A DNA stretch of 64,000 nt from CADEED01 sp963839685. GTDB taxonomy: Bacteria > Pseudomonadota > Gammaproteobacteria > Steroidobacterales > Steroidobacteraceae. Positions 19,281 through 28,551 of the stretch are shown here, one piece after another. Both the position numbers and the translations under genes were made by a program. The stretch's first letter is position 1; each line of letters opens with the position of its first letter. The stretch is from positions 922,368 through 986,367 of the forward strand of contig CAWIVS010000012.1 in assembly GCA_963839685.1 (NCBI GenBank), read 5' to 3'. The notes below the pieces were generated by a model that ran no database searches, was not told the origin of the DNA, and saw nothing but the letters and a program-made list of their open reading frames with translations.

Positions 19281-20216
19281 ATGGCTCGCACTTCTCCCCC
19301 GATTTCGAGTGAACCCAAAAACGATGCAGGGCGCGGCGCCGGGTTCGCGGCGGCAATCTCCGCGTTCGGCATCTGGGGACTTTTTCCACTCTATTTGATA
19401 GGTCTGCTGAGCGTATCGGCAATGCAGATCACGGCGCATCGCATCGCCTGGTCTTGCGTGTTCGTGCTTGCGTGGCTCGCCGTCAGGGGAGAGCTGGGGC
19501 AAATGTGGCTCGCCGTCAGGCGCGAGGGCGTGCTGATACGCCTGACCGCCAGCGCGTTTTTCATCGCCGTCAACTGGCTCGGCTTCGCGTGGGCGGTCAA
19601 TCATGACCACGTGCTCGAAGTGAGTCTCGCGTACTTCATCGGTCCCCTGCTCAACGTCCTGCTGGGCATCTTCGTGCTGTCGGAACGCCTGGACCGAACG
19701 CAGTGGATAGCCGTGGGTTTCGCCGCCGCGGGAGTCGCGTATCTCACATTCATCGCGGGTCACACTCCGTGGATCGCGCTCATGGTCGGCAGCTCCTTCG
19801 CGCTCTATGGACTGATTCGCAAGACGGTGAGCATCGATGCGCTGCCCGGGCTGGCGGTTGAAACCATTTTGCTGGCGCCGTTTGCGGTCGGGTATCTGAT
19901 CTGGTGCGAGGTGCAGGGAATCGCCGCACTCGGGCATTCGAGCGGACTCATTGATGCCCTGCTCCTCCTCAGCGGCATCGTCACCTCGGTGCCGCTATTC
20001 CTCTTTTCCTACGGCGCACGCCGTGTTCCGTATTCGACGATCGGCGTGATCCAGTTCATTGCTCCGAGCCTGCAGCTCGTGTGTGGGCTGGTCGTGTTCG
20101 GAGAATCCTTCGAATCCGCGCGCGCCACCGGTTTCGTGCTCATCTGGTTGGGGTTGCTGATCTACATGGGAAATGCCTTGTGGCGGGCACGTTCGCTCAG
20201 GCCCGCCGCGACATAA
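19281..20216 (+). CDS. rarD: RarD-type EamA family permease
   Basis: 311 residues with ten hydrophobic segments arranged as two EamA repeats, an inner-membrane transporter fold. Family marks include FGIWGLFPLYLIGLLSVSAM, ITAHRIAWSCVFV and the C-terminal GVIQFIAPSLQLVCGLVVFG, all typical of RarD proteins. RarD was named for chloramphenicol-sensitive phenotypes; its substrate is not settled. The ATG at 19281 fits the RarD N-terminus after a short Ser/Pro leader. It follows the hydrolase gene by 40 bases and may be co-transcribed. Confidence 0.88.
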   Translation: MARTSPPISSEPKNDAGRGAGFAAAISAFGIWGLFPLYLIGLLSVSAMQITAHRIAWSCVFVLAWLAVRGELGQMWLAVRREGVLIRLTASAFFIAVNWLGFAWAVNHDHVLEVSLAYFIGPLLNVLLGIFVLSERLDRTQWIAVGFAAAGVAYLTFIAGHTPWIALMVGSSFALYGLIRKTVSIDALPGLAVETILLAPFAVGYLIWCEVQGIAALGHSSGLIDALLLLSGIVTSVPLFLFSYGARRVPYSTIGVIQFIAPSLQLVCGLVVFGESFESARATGFVLIWLGLLIYMGNALWRARSLRPAAT

Positions 20217-20310
20217 CGGCACGTCTCCTGCCGGTGTGCGCGCAGATGCGCTGTCATCGCTCACCGACAGTTGCCACACGTTCAGGAATTGTTCAGTGGC
20301 TGTGCCTATC

Positions 20311-22190
20311 ATGGACACCATGTCATTCGGCGCATTACGTGCAATTACGACCCTGTCGCTCTTTTTGGTGGTCGGGCTGGCCCGGGCACAGGAGAGCGAG
20401 CCGCCGTACGCGGACCCGCCTGATCGCGCCGCCCGACTCAGCTTCGTGGAGGGTGATGTCTCGCTGCAGCCGGCCGGCGAGGAAGACATGGGCGACGGCC
20501 ATCCTCAATCGCCCGCTGACCACCGGCGACAACCTGTGGACCGATCAGAGACGCACGGGCCGAGATCCAGGTTGGTCAGGCCGCCGTCCGCCTCGACAGC
20601 AACACGGGCTTCTCGTTTCCTGAATCGTCGATGACGACACGATTCAGATGCGCCTGACCGCGGGCGTCATCCACGTGCACGTGCGGTCACTGGACAACGA
20701 CGAACAGATCGAAGTCGGCCACGCCGAATCTCGCGCTGTCGCTGCTGCGTCCCGGCAACTATCGCGTCGAAGTCGACGACCGGGACGACACCACCGTCGT
20801 GAAAGTCAGCGAAGGTGAAGCCGAAGCGGAAGCGAGCGACGGGGCGCAGCACGTGATCGTGCAGGCCCAGCAAGTCGCGACATTCACCGGCACCGAACAA
20901 CTCGCGACGCAATTCGACTCATTGGGCGCTCCGGACGAGTTCGATTCGTGGAACCAGGATCGCGACCGGCGCAACTATCTCGCGACCTCGTCGCAGACGG
21001 CGCAGTACGTGTCGCCCGACGTCACGGGTTACGAGGACCTCGACGACAACGGAACATGGAGCTCGGAGGCCGAGTATGGCTACGTGTGGACACCGTCGCG
21101 CGTCGCCGCGGACTGGTCACCGTACCGCTACGGCCGCTGGGCGTGGATTTCCCCGTGGGGCTGGACCTGGATCGATGATGCGCGGTGGGGTTACGCGCCG
21201 TTTCACTACGGTCGATGGGCGCACGTGCGCAATCGCTGGTGCTGGGTGCCGGGACCGCGTCACACGCGCGCCGTGTATGCACCCGCGCTGGTCGGATGGG
21301 TGGGCGGGCCGCGTGCCACCTACGCAGGTTCGTTCGGCGGAGTCGCGTGGTTCCCTCTGGGCCCCCGCGAAGTTTATGTACCGGCGCGTCGCTTCAGCCC
21401 GCGATACGTGGAGCGCGTGAACGTGACCAACACCATGATCGTCAGAAGGACCGTCAACGAGGTATACAACAACCGGGCCGCAAATGTGACGTATCGAAAC
21501 CACGCGGTGCCGGGCGCAGTGACGGCGGTGTCGCGCGACACATTCACGTCGGCGCGCCGCACAGGCGATCGCCGGGTGCGCGTCGACAGCCAGGACATCA
21601 CTCGCGCCGTCGTGGCTGCGGAGGCTCCACAGATCCAGCCCATGCGGGAAAGTAGATTGGGTGTTGGCGAGGACGCGCGTCGCAACGTACGTGTGCCGCC
21701 GCAAGCTGTCGTGACTCGCCAGGTGATCGTGAAGCGCGCCTCGCCGCCATCGAGCGGTGCCCCGACCAGCAGGACCAGCGCCAAGGCCGGTACGACCCGC
21801 GAACGTACCGATCGGGCCGCCGCTCGACGAAATCGTGCCGGCGAACTCAACAGTCGTCGCAGGTAAACCGCACGCAGCAGCGCCAGCACGAGGAGCGCCA
21901 ACTGCAAGGGCGAGAACAGCAGGAACAGCGGCGACAGGCCGAGCTTCAGCAACAACAGCGCGCACGCCAACTGCAACAGCAGGTGCAGGAGCGCGCGGTG
22001 CGCCAACGGGAGCAGCAGCCAGCCCCAGCGCAACCAACCCGGCAACGCGAGCCTGACGCCGGACGCCCGCAAGCCGCGCGTCCGCCCGCTGAGCGTCAGA
22101 ATCGTAGCGAGCCGCAAAAGCCGGCCGCGAGCAAACCGCAGCCTCAGAAACAAGAGGATCGCGGGGATTGGCGCCCGCAGCGAGAATTGA
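20311..22190 (+). pseudogene. DUF6600/FecR-like secreted protein, several frame breaks
   Basis: Signal peptide (ITTLSLFLVVGLARAQ), then a FecR-like segment (DRAARLSFVEGDVSLQPAGE; LNRPLTTGDNLWTDQ; GQAAVRLDSNTGFSF; LALSLLRPGNYRVEVDDRDD), then Trp/Tyr-rich repeats (GRWAWISPWGWTWIDDARWG, PFHYGRWAHVRNRWCWVPGP) and WFPLGPREVYVPA, and a long Gln/Arg-rich tail (QRQHEERQLQGREQQEQRRQ). This order is that of the DUF6600 family, of unknown function, probably periplasmic. The N-terminal third needs at least three or four frame corrections (about 20485, 20550, 20620, 20720) and the tail another near 21850. The central 1 kb is intact. The true stop near 22190 is uncertain. Confidence 0.65.
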
Positions 22191-22203
22191 GAAACGAAAA
22201 ACC

Positions 22204-22989
22204 TCAGACGACTCGGGCCGTGACGATCCAGGCGCGCGAGTCGAACAACACCCCTTCCGCGGTGAGACGGTCGGCCAGCATCCTGCGCAGTTGACCGAGC
22301 GCGCGTTCTGCCGCGCCTCCATCAAGCCGGGCGAGCATCTCCTTCGAACTCTTGAAACTGCATACGATGTCGTATGCCGTGTTCACGTCCGGCCCGTAGT
22401 ACACGGGCTCGTGAACCTCGGTGAAGCCAACTTCGGAGAAGCCTGCCGTTTGCAGGATCGTTTCGACTGCATCGGGTTCGGCCAGCGAGAACGCCTGCTG
22501 CCACGCCTTGGCAGAAGCCCCATGATCTGAGACCGACAATGCCGCAGTTATCGCGGTCGCCCATTCATTACGCTCGCTGCCCTGCCACACCATCATCACC
22601 AGGCGCGCGCCTCGTCTCGAAGCACGTGCGAGGTTTGCAAACGCGGCAACGGGCTCCGAAAAAAACATCGTGCCAAACCGGCTGATCTGCACATCGAAAT
22701 ACGCCGGCTGAAATCGATAGACCTGCGCGTCCCCGAGCGCGTAGCTGATGTTCTGCAGACCGGCTTCCATGGTCAGACGACGGGCACGCTCGAGCATCTG
22801 TTCGGAGATGTCCACGCCCAGCACGCTCCCGGAGGAAGCGGCGCGCGCCGCGTCACGGGTGGTCTGCCCAGTTCCACAGCCAATGTCCAGCACTCGATCG
22901 GACGGTCCGATTTCAGTAGCCACGCGCAACCGCTCGTTGTGGCGGCGAAGCTCGGCGTCATAGTGATCGGCAATCGTGAGTACCGACAT
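22204..22989 (-). CDS. Class I SAM-dependent methyltransferase
   Basis: 261 residues with the Rossmann SAM-binding motif VLDIGCGTGQTTRDAARAAS, acidic loop LGVDISEQMLERAR and motif ALGDAQVYRF, as in UbiE/COQ5-like methyltransferases. The substrate is not evident. The C-terminal half (FSEVGFTEVHEPVYYGPDVN) is common in small-molecule methyltransferases of actinobacteria and proteobacteria. The start at 22989 (MSVLTIADHYDAEL) places the SAM motif at the usual distance. It is convergent with the DUF6600-like gene, whose tail ends just before it, and divergent from the second M20 peptidase. Confidence 0.82.
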   Translation of the reverse strand: MSVLTIADHYDAELRRHNERLRVATEIGPSDRVLDIGCGTGQTTRDAARAASSGSVLGVDISEQMLERARRLTMEAGLQNISYALGDAQVYRFQPAYFDVQISRFGTMFFSEPVAAFANLARASRRGARLVMMVWQGSERNEWATAITAALSVSDHGASAKAWQQAFSLAEPDAVETILQTAGFSEVGFTEVHEPVYYGPDVNTAYDIVCSFKSSKEMLARLDGGAAERALGQLRRMLADRLTAEGVLFDSRAWIVTARVV

Positions 22990-23098
22990 GGCGCCGACAA
23001 TAGTCCGCTGACCGGGCCGGGGCGAGTCTCTGAGCGTTACCGTCAGCGTCCGAATTGTGGGAGGCTTCGCCACCGACCAACGTCAAGCGAGAAATCCG

Positions 23099-24510
23099 AT
23101 GTCCGTCAGAGCCACCTTCGTCGCGATGTTCGTGATCACCGCCTCCGCGCAGGCCCAGAACGCCGATGTCGGAAAGGCGACGTTTCGCGAGATCTACCAG
23201 GAGATGGTCGAAATCGACTCATCGGCCTCGACCGGGTCCTGCACCAAGGTCGTGCGCGCCGCCGAAACGCGGCTGCAGGCCGCGGGATTCGCGGCCGACG
23301 ATGTGCAGGTCGTGATTCCCGACGGCAAACCGGACGACGGCAATATCGTCGCGCGCATCCGCGCACCCGGCGCAAAGAAGAAGGGTGTGCTGCTGCTGGC
23401 GCACATCGACGTCGTGGATGCCAAGCGCGCCGATTGGGAGCGCGATCCGTTCAAGCTCATCGAGGAAGGTGGCTTCTTTTATGGCCGCGGCGCCGCCGAC
23501 GACAAGGCGATGGCCGCGGTGTTTCTCGATCTGATGCTGCGTCTGAAAAAGGAGCGCGGCTTCAAGCCGAAGCGCGACCTCATCATGGCGCTCACCTGCG
23601 GCGAGGAAACTTCCAACCGCGTGAATGGCGTGGACTACCTGCTGAAGAACCGGCGCGAGCTCATCGACGCGGCGTTCGCCATCAACGAAGGCGCAGGCGG
23701 CCTGCTCTCCTCCGACGGGCAGAAACATCTCGTGCTGCAGGTGCAGGCCGGAGAAAAGATCCACCAGGTGTACACACTCGAAGTGACCAACAAGGGTGGA
23801 CATTCCTCGCGGCCCGAGCGTGAAAACGCCATCTATCGCCTGGCGCGCGCCACCCTGAAGGTTGAACAGCTGGCATTTCCGCTCGAGCTCACGCCCGTGG
23901 TGCGCGAGTATTTCCGCGTCACGGGCCCTGCGCTCGGTGGCGAGCTCGGCGCAGCGATGTCAGCGGTCGCGAAAAATCCAGACGACCAGGCGGCATTGGC
24001 GACGCTCATGAACGATCCGAGCTACAACGGACTTCTTCACACCACCTGCGTCGCCACCCAGCTCGACGCGGGCCACGCGCCGAACGCGTTACCGCAACGC
24101 GCGACCGCGACGCTGTCGTGCCGCGTCATGCAGGGAACGACTCCCGAGCAGGTGAAGGAGACGCTCGAAAAGACTGTTGCCGACGAACAAGTCAAGGTGG
24201 AAATCGTGCGCCGTCGCAGCGGCTCCCAGGCGCCAGAGCTCACGGACGAAGTCATGAAACCCGTACGCGCCGCCGCCGCGAAACTGTGGCCCGGCGTGCC
24301 GGTCGCGCCGTCGATGACCGCGGGCGCCACCGACGGCCGCTATCTCATGAGCGCGGGAATCCCGACGTACGGCATGAGCGGCATGTTCTCCGTGCCCGGG
24401 GAAAGCAATGCTCACGGCCTCAACGAGAAAATCCGGGTGACTTCGCTTTACGAAGGACGCGAGCATTTCTCGAAAGCATCGTGCGCGCGTATGTGAAGCA
24501 GGCGCCCTAA
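23099..24510 (+). CDS. Secreted M20 family metallopeptidase, frameshift near the end
   Basis: About 470 residues, paralogous to the peptidase at 988-2407. It has a signal peptide (ATFVAMFVITASAQAQ) and the zinc-site motifs LLAHIDVV, GRGAADDKAMA, LTCGEETSN, NEGAGG, TNKGGHSSRPE and NAHGLNEKI. The frame breaks near 24465: GAGCATTTCTCG lacks one base, after which the expected end LESIVRAYVKQAP and stop TAA at 24508 are read. Without correction it ends 14 bases earlier with an unrelated tail. Its stop overlaps that of the glutathione peroxidase from the other strand. It probably cleaves peptides in the periplasm; substrate unknown. Confidence 0.85.
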
Positions 24511-24986
24511 AGCGCGTCCGCAATATCCTGCACGAGCCCCGCGTCCTGTGGCTCGGTGCCTGGCGGATAGCGTTTGATCACCCTGCCCTCGCGACTGATG
24601 AGGAATTTTTCGAAGTTCCACTCGATGTCGCCCGCGACGCCGGTCTCGGTCGATGTGAGATAGCGATAGAGCGCATGGCGATTGGCGCCGTTCACGTCCA
24701 ACTTGGCGCTCATGGGGAACGTGACGCCATAGGTCGCGCTGCAGAATTGTGCGATCTGCTGTTCCGTCCCCGGTTCCTGCGCACCAAATTGGTTGCACGG
24801 GAACCCGACGACGGAGAAGTTCTGGTCGTCCAGCTCGCGCTGCAATGACTCGAGTCCGGTGTATTGCGGAGTCAATCCACACCGGCTGGCAACGTTGACC
24901 GCCAGCACGACTTTTCCGCGTAACGGACCCAGCAAGTCCGGCGTTCCACTGATGTCCTGAACCGGAATGTCGAAGAATGTCGCCAT
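24507..24986 (-). CDS. Glutathione peroxidase (cysteine type)
   Basis: 159 residues, full length. The catalytic set of the family is present: Cys in NVASRCGLTPQY, Gln in GFPCNQFGAQEPG and Trp in IEWNFEKFLI. Cysteine replaces the selenocysteine of animal enzymes, as is normal in bacteria; such enzymes often use thioredoxin rather than glutathione to reduce peroxides. No signal peptide, so cytoplasmic. It stands alone, convergent with the M20 peptidase. The 248 bases upstream hold no gene. Confidence 0.9.
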   Translation of the reverse strand: MATFFDIPVQDISGTPDLLGPLRGKVVLAVNVASRCGLTPQYTGLESLQRELDDQNFSVVGFPCNQFGAQEPGTEQQIAQFCSATYGVTFPMSAKLDVNGANRHALYRYLTSTETGVAGDIEWNFEKFLISREGRVIKRYPPGTEPQDAGLVQDIADAL

Positions 24987-25234
24987 GGCCGTAACTCCGA
25001 TCGGTGGGAATTCGGTTCATCGTCCCACTTCGCGACGATCTCTGACAGACGCTGTTATTTGCCCCTCTGGATTCGGTCACTGTTTCTTGTAGAAATTGCA
25101 AGCGAACCTTACGAAGGGTTTTCCCGCGGACACCGTCTAAGGCTCTGTTGAGCCAGCTGGCAGATATTCGCGTGCCCCAGGACCCGCCCACAGCCGGCGA
25201 CTCATGATTCACAACTTCCTACAGGAGCATGGAA

Positions 25235-26026
25235 ATGAAAAAGCATGGGTATTGGTTGACCTTTGCCACCATGGTGGCCGCCGTCGTCGTCACTCAGGCC
25301 GCTGCTGCGCAGGGCGGGAACAAAGAAAAAGACGACGAGGATGAGCAGGAAATTCCGTTTGACGAAGCCAGTCTGTTCTTTGAGCTGAATGACACGGATG
25401 GGGACTTGGGCCTCCAGGGATTCCTGGATGGAGACGAATGGAAGAAGCTCGAAATCGAAGATCCATTCGAACGTTCGATGCTCGACATCCGGGTGACGGG
25501 GCGCCTGCGGCGCCAGGGTCTTACTGAGCTGTTTTTCGAGAGTGCAGAGCCGTCATTCGACGAGTTGGCTCCCGCGCAGTTTTTTCAACGCTTTCCGGAA
25601 GGAGAATACGAAATATCGGGCGTGACACTCGACGGTGATGAGCTGGAGAGTGAAGTCGTTCTGTCACACGTCATGCCGGCACCGGCGTCGAACATCACGT
25701 TGTCCGGCATTCCGTCGGCGGAGAATTGCGACGCCGACCCACTTCCGTCAGTCAGCGCCCCGGTGACCATTGATTGGGATCCGGTGACGCAATCGCATCC
25801 GACGGTCGGCAAGTCGGGCGCGATCGAGGTCGTCATGTATCAGCTCATCGTGGAAAGGGAAGATCCGTCATTGCTCGTGTTGAGCGTCGACCTTCCACCC
25901 AATGTGACCGAGTTCGAGATTCCCGAAGGATTCACCGATCTCGGCGAAGAGTTCAAGTTCGAACTGCTGACTCGCTCGGCGAGCGGCAATCAGACCGCGA
26001 CCGAAAGCTGCTTCGAGATCGAGTAG
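25235..26026 (+). CDS. Secreted acidic protein of unknown function
   Basis: 263 residues with a signal peptide (YWLTFATMVAAVVVTQAAAA) and a highly acidic start (EKDDEDEQEIPFDE). Residues 48-75 contain LNDTDGDLGLQGFLDGDEWK, which recalls a calcium-binding loop. The second half (PAPASNITLSGIPSAENCDA onwards) looks like a fibronectin III or Ig fold with one Cys pair. I know similar proteins only as hypothetical. The ATG at 25235 is preferred over 25229 because AGGAG then lies 7 bases upstream. The HEAT-repeat gene follows after 11 bases, so the two form an operon. Confidence 0.75.
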   Translation: MKKHGYWLTFATMVAAVVVTQAAAAQGGNKEKDDEDEQEIPFDEASLFFELNDTDGDLGLQGFLDGDEWKKLEIEDPFERSMLDIRVTGRLRRQGLTELFFESAEPSFDELAPAQFFQRFPEGEYEISGVTLDGDELESEVVLSHVMPAPASNITLSGIPSAENCDADPLPSVSAPVTIDWDPVTQSHPTVGKSGAIEVVMYQLIVEREDPSLLVLSVDLPPNVTEFEIPEGFTDLGEEFKFELLTRSASGNQTATESCFEIE

Positions 26027-26037
26027 CGCCAGCAGTC

Positions 26038-26763
26038 ATGAGAGCAGCGGTCCGATATCGCGTCGCGGTCGTATTGGCGGGCTTCGCTGCCATCGCCGCG
26101 ATGCTGATCGTCGCCGGTGGCAAATCGCGCGATCCGGTGGACCGCGAGAATCAGGCAGTTCACTCCGCTGGTGGCCTCCCTGCCAAGTCGTCAGCCGTCG
26201 CGCGGTTTTCGAACGACGGCCGACGAGCAGAGGGACTGTTGGACACGGAGCCCCTGGAAGCTGGTGCGCCGAGCGCACCGCTGAACACGTTCCTGGTCGA
26301 CAAAGACGCGAAGGTGCGCTTGAAAGCCGTGACCGCACTGACCATCGTCGGCGATGATGAGGCGGCCGCTGCCCTAACTACGATGGCACTGACCGATCCC
26401 GCTTCGGCCGTGCGCCAGGAGGCTGTCTATGCCTTGGGCGAGATCGGCACCGATGCAGCGATTGAGACCCTCAAGCACGCGTTGCTGGATCCGCATGTCA
26501 GTGTGCGCGAGGCGGCCGTCGACGCGTTTGCCGATGTCGGCGGCGAGAAATCCGCCGTGTCGCTGGCCGTTGCCCTGAAGGATGCAGATCCATCCATACG
26601 CGCCGAAGCTGTCGATGCGCTTGGCGAAATTGGCGGGCAAACCGCCATTCGGCTGCTACGGGAGGCGTCAACGGACCAGCACAGCGCCGTGCGGGAGCAA
26701 GCTGCAGAGTTGCTGGCCGAGCTGTCCGGGGCTGAAGCGGTAGGGGAGTCTGCCGCGCTGTAG
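26038..26763 (+). CDS. Membrane-anchored HEAT-repeat protein
   Basis: 241 residues. An N-terminal membrane segment (VAVVLAGFAAIAAMLIVAGG) is followed by a linker, then five PBS-lyase-type HEAT repeats of 31 residues from about 95 (VRQEAVYALGEIGTDAAIET, VREAAVDAFADVGGEKSAVS, IRAEAVDALGEIGGQTAIRL). Such repeats form protein-binding scaffolds, here probably in the periplasm. It is co-transcribed with the acidic secreted protein upstream, which could be its partner; that is inference from position. It converges on the DedA-rhodanese gene with 8 bases between stops. Confidence 0.8.
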   Translation: MRAAVRYRVAVVLAGFAAIAAMLIVAGGKSRDPVDRENQAVHSAGGLPAKSSAVARFSNDGRRAEGLLDTEPLEAGAPSAPLNTFLVDKDAKVRLKAVTALTIVGDDEAAAALTTMALTDPASAVRQEAVYALGEIGTDAAIETLKHALLDPHVSVREAAVDAFADVGGEKSAVSLAVALKDADPSIRAEAVDALGEIGGQTAIRLLREASTDQHSAVREQAAELLAELSGAEAVGESAAL

Positions 26764-26771
26764 GCGAGAAT

Positions 26772-27743
26772 CTACGCTGAGCGCGAAACTGGGCTTCTTT
26801 GGACGCGGGTCTCTCCGCCTGGCGGTTCATCACGATCGAGCCCTCGCCCGCCGCGGCTCCAGGCCTCAATCCCGCCTGCCAGCGGCCTCACCTTTGCAAA
26901 GCCCTTCTCCTTCAGGCGTCGCGCCGCGACCGCAGCGCTGGCGTCGTTCGGACAATCGCAATAGACCACTACTTCCGCGTTGCCATCGAGCTGCAGCGCA
27001 TCGATGTCCGGGACGTGGATGCTCCCTGGAATCCATCCATCGCGCGCGCGACTCTCGGCGGAGCGCACGTCGAGGATGGTGAGCGCTGTTTGCTCCCGCA
27101 TCAGCGCTTCCAACTCCTCCGGCGTGAGCCGGGCCATCCGGATCTGCGTCAGGAACAGGCGGCGCTTGTGCCACTTGACTGCAATGTACAGTGCCACGGC
27201 CAGCGCAAACAGCAGCAGCGCGTAGCTGCCGAGCTGTTCCAGGGTCAACAGCACTGCATCCACCGCATCGTGAAAGATCACACCGAGCGCGACCGCGCTG
27301 GATGCCCACAGTGTTGCGCCGATGGCGTCATATATGATGAATCGCACCACGCTGATGCGCGACTCGCCTGCCAGGGTGGTGGCGACTGCTGCGAGCCCCG
27401 GAACGTACTTCGCAAAGATGAGCGACTTTGCACCCCAGCGGCCGTAGACCTTGCGTGTCTCACCCACGCATGAATCAGGCGACAGCGAGATCTTGCACAT
27501 CAGCCGGAGCATGGTTGTCCCGAAGTACCTGCCGCACACGTACCAAATCACATCCGCCAGCACCGCCGCGAGGATCGCGACGAACAGGATTGCCGCAAGG
27601 GATTCGTCCCCATCGACCGCCAGCGCTGCGGTCACGATGATCGGTGGATAGGCAGGAGTCGGCAGTCCGCCCTGGTCCAGCAGCACGCTGACGAATACGA
27701 CCCACAAGCCGTAAGCCTCAATGAACTGCAGCAGGGCTTCCAT
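26772..27743 (-). CDS. DedA family membrane protein fused to a rhodanese domain
   Basis: 323 residues. The first 200 are a DedA/SNARE-associated domain: four or five membrane segments, VLLDQGGLPTPAYPPIIVTA, YVCGRYFGTTMLRL and the family motif ISVVRFIIYDAIGATLWA. DedA proteins act in lipid carrier recycling and envelope homeostasis. Residues 205-305 are a rhodanese domain (TALTILDVRSAESRARDGWI, SIHVPD, EVVVYCDCPNDASA); the catalytic Cys lies in the loop YCDCPND, which holds two Cys. The rhodanese part would face the cytoplasm and may move sulfur. Start ATG at 27743. Confidence 0.85.
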   Translation of the reverse strand: MEALLQFIEAYGLWVVFVSVLLDQGGLPTPAYPPIIVTAALAVDGDESLAAILFVAILAAVLADVIWYVCGRYFGTTMLRLMCKISLSPDSCVGETRKVYGRWGAKSLIFAKYVPGLAAVATTLAGESRISVVRFIIYDAIGATLWASSAVALGVIFHDAVDAVLLTLEQLGSYALLLFALAVALYIAVKWHKRRLFLTQIRMARLTPEELEALMREQTALTILDVRSAESRARDGWIPGSIHVPDIDALQLDGNAEVVVYCDCPNDASAAVAARRLKEKGFAKVRPLAGGIEAWSRGGRGLDRDEPPGGETRVQRSPVSRSA

Positions 27744-27821
27744 CGCGGAATTGTGCTCCCGGAGAGGCGATCATCACCATCCCTCGCAAGAGGGGACTCA
27801 TCGTAGTTCGCCAGCCTTGAA

Positions 27822-28454
27822 TCAGGACGAGTGAGCTGAGGCTTCAAGCAGTGCGGCAAGCGTGTCGGTAATCGTCGCGGCGAGGTCTTCTGGGCTTGAC
27901 ACAAGCTGCTCTTCGCCCAGCGAGCCATCAATCCAAAGATGACTTGCCCCATGGACGACTGACCAGGCGATCAACACGAGCGCGTTCGGGTCGCCCGGCG
28001 GCGCGGAGCCCTCCTCCTGGCAACGGGCAATCGCCCTTCTTAGCATCTCGAGGCCGTCGCCGAGACCCTTGTTGACATCCTTGCCCAGGAGCTGACGCAA
28101 CTCGGGACGAAACATGACGCGGAAGTGTGCGCGGTGAGCGAGCGCGAATCGCACGTAGCCGCGACCCAGACCTTCGAGATGCGCGCGCGCCGTCGTGCCC
28201 GATTCCGCACTGGCGCGCGTCATTTCGGCCATCAGCAGCTCGAGCCCTTCCGCGGCGATGGCCGCCAGCAACTCTTCGCGGCTCTGGAAGTGGTGGTACG
28301 GGGCCCCTGATGACACGCCGGCGCGCCGCGCCAGAGTTTGCAGCGTGAGGACGCTGACACCTTCTTTTTCAACGACTTTCACCGCTGTATCGAGCAGCAC
28401 ACGTCGCAGGTCGCCGTGGTGGTACGTGCCGGCTTTTTTGCTGATTCTAGGCAT
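27822..28454 (-). CDS. TetR/AcrR family repressor
   Basis: 210 residues. The N-terminal TetR helix-turn-helix (VSVLTLQTLARRAGVSSGAP, YHHFQSREELLAAIA) starts after KKAGTYHHGDLRRVLLDTAV; the all-helical C-terminal domain resembles the WHG type (FRVMFRPELRQLLG, LVLIAWSVVHGASHLWIDGS). It is divergent from the SDR gene at 28552, and the 97-base gap contains a 17-base palindrome inside a good sigma-70 promoter, so it almost surely represses that gene and perhaps itself. Confidence 0.88.
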   Translation of the reverse strand: MPRISKKAGTYHHGDLRRVLLDTAVKVVEKEGVSVLTLQTLARRAGVSSGAPYHHFQSREELLAAIAAEGLELLMAEMTRASAESGTTARAHLEGLGRGYVRFALAHRAHFRVMFRPELRQLLGKDVNKGLGDGLEMLRRAIARCQEEGSAPPGDPNALVLIAWSVVHGASHLWIDGSLGEEQLVSSPEDLAATITDTLAALLEASAHSS

Positions 28455-28479
28455 GGCATGAGCGTAGCACAGAATGATC

Positions 28480-28507
28480 TTGACATCTCTTAGATGATAT
28501 CTAAGAT
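28480..28507 (+). promoter_or_regulatory. Sigma-70 promoter of the SDR gene
   Basis: The -35 box TTGACA (28480-28485) is perfect; 16 bases on, TAAGAT (28502-28507) is a fair -10 box. It lies 45 bases before the SDR start codon. Confidence 0.65.
28489..28505. promoter_or_regulatory. Palindromic operator for the TetR repressor
   Basis: CTTAGATGATATCTAAG is a perfect 7-bp inverted repeat around a 3-base centre. It sits between and over the -35 and -10 boxes of the SDR promoter, so bound TetR would block RNA polymerase. Confidence 0.7.
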
Positions 28508-28551
28508 ATTCTCAGATTACTGATTTCACCACCGAATACGCGGAGAAACCC

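Noticed and set aside
25104..25140. GAACCT and CGTCTAA before the secreted acidic protein, as an ECF sigma promoter
   Set aside because: The boxes are about 25 bases apart, too far for an ECF promoter (16-17).
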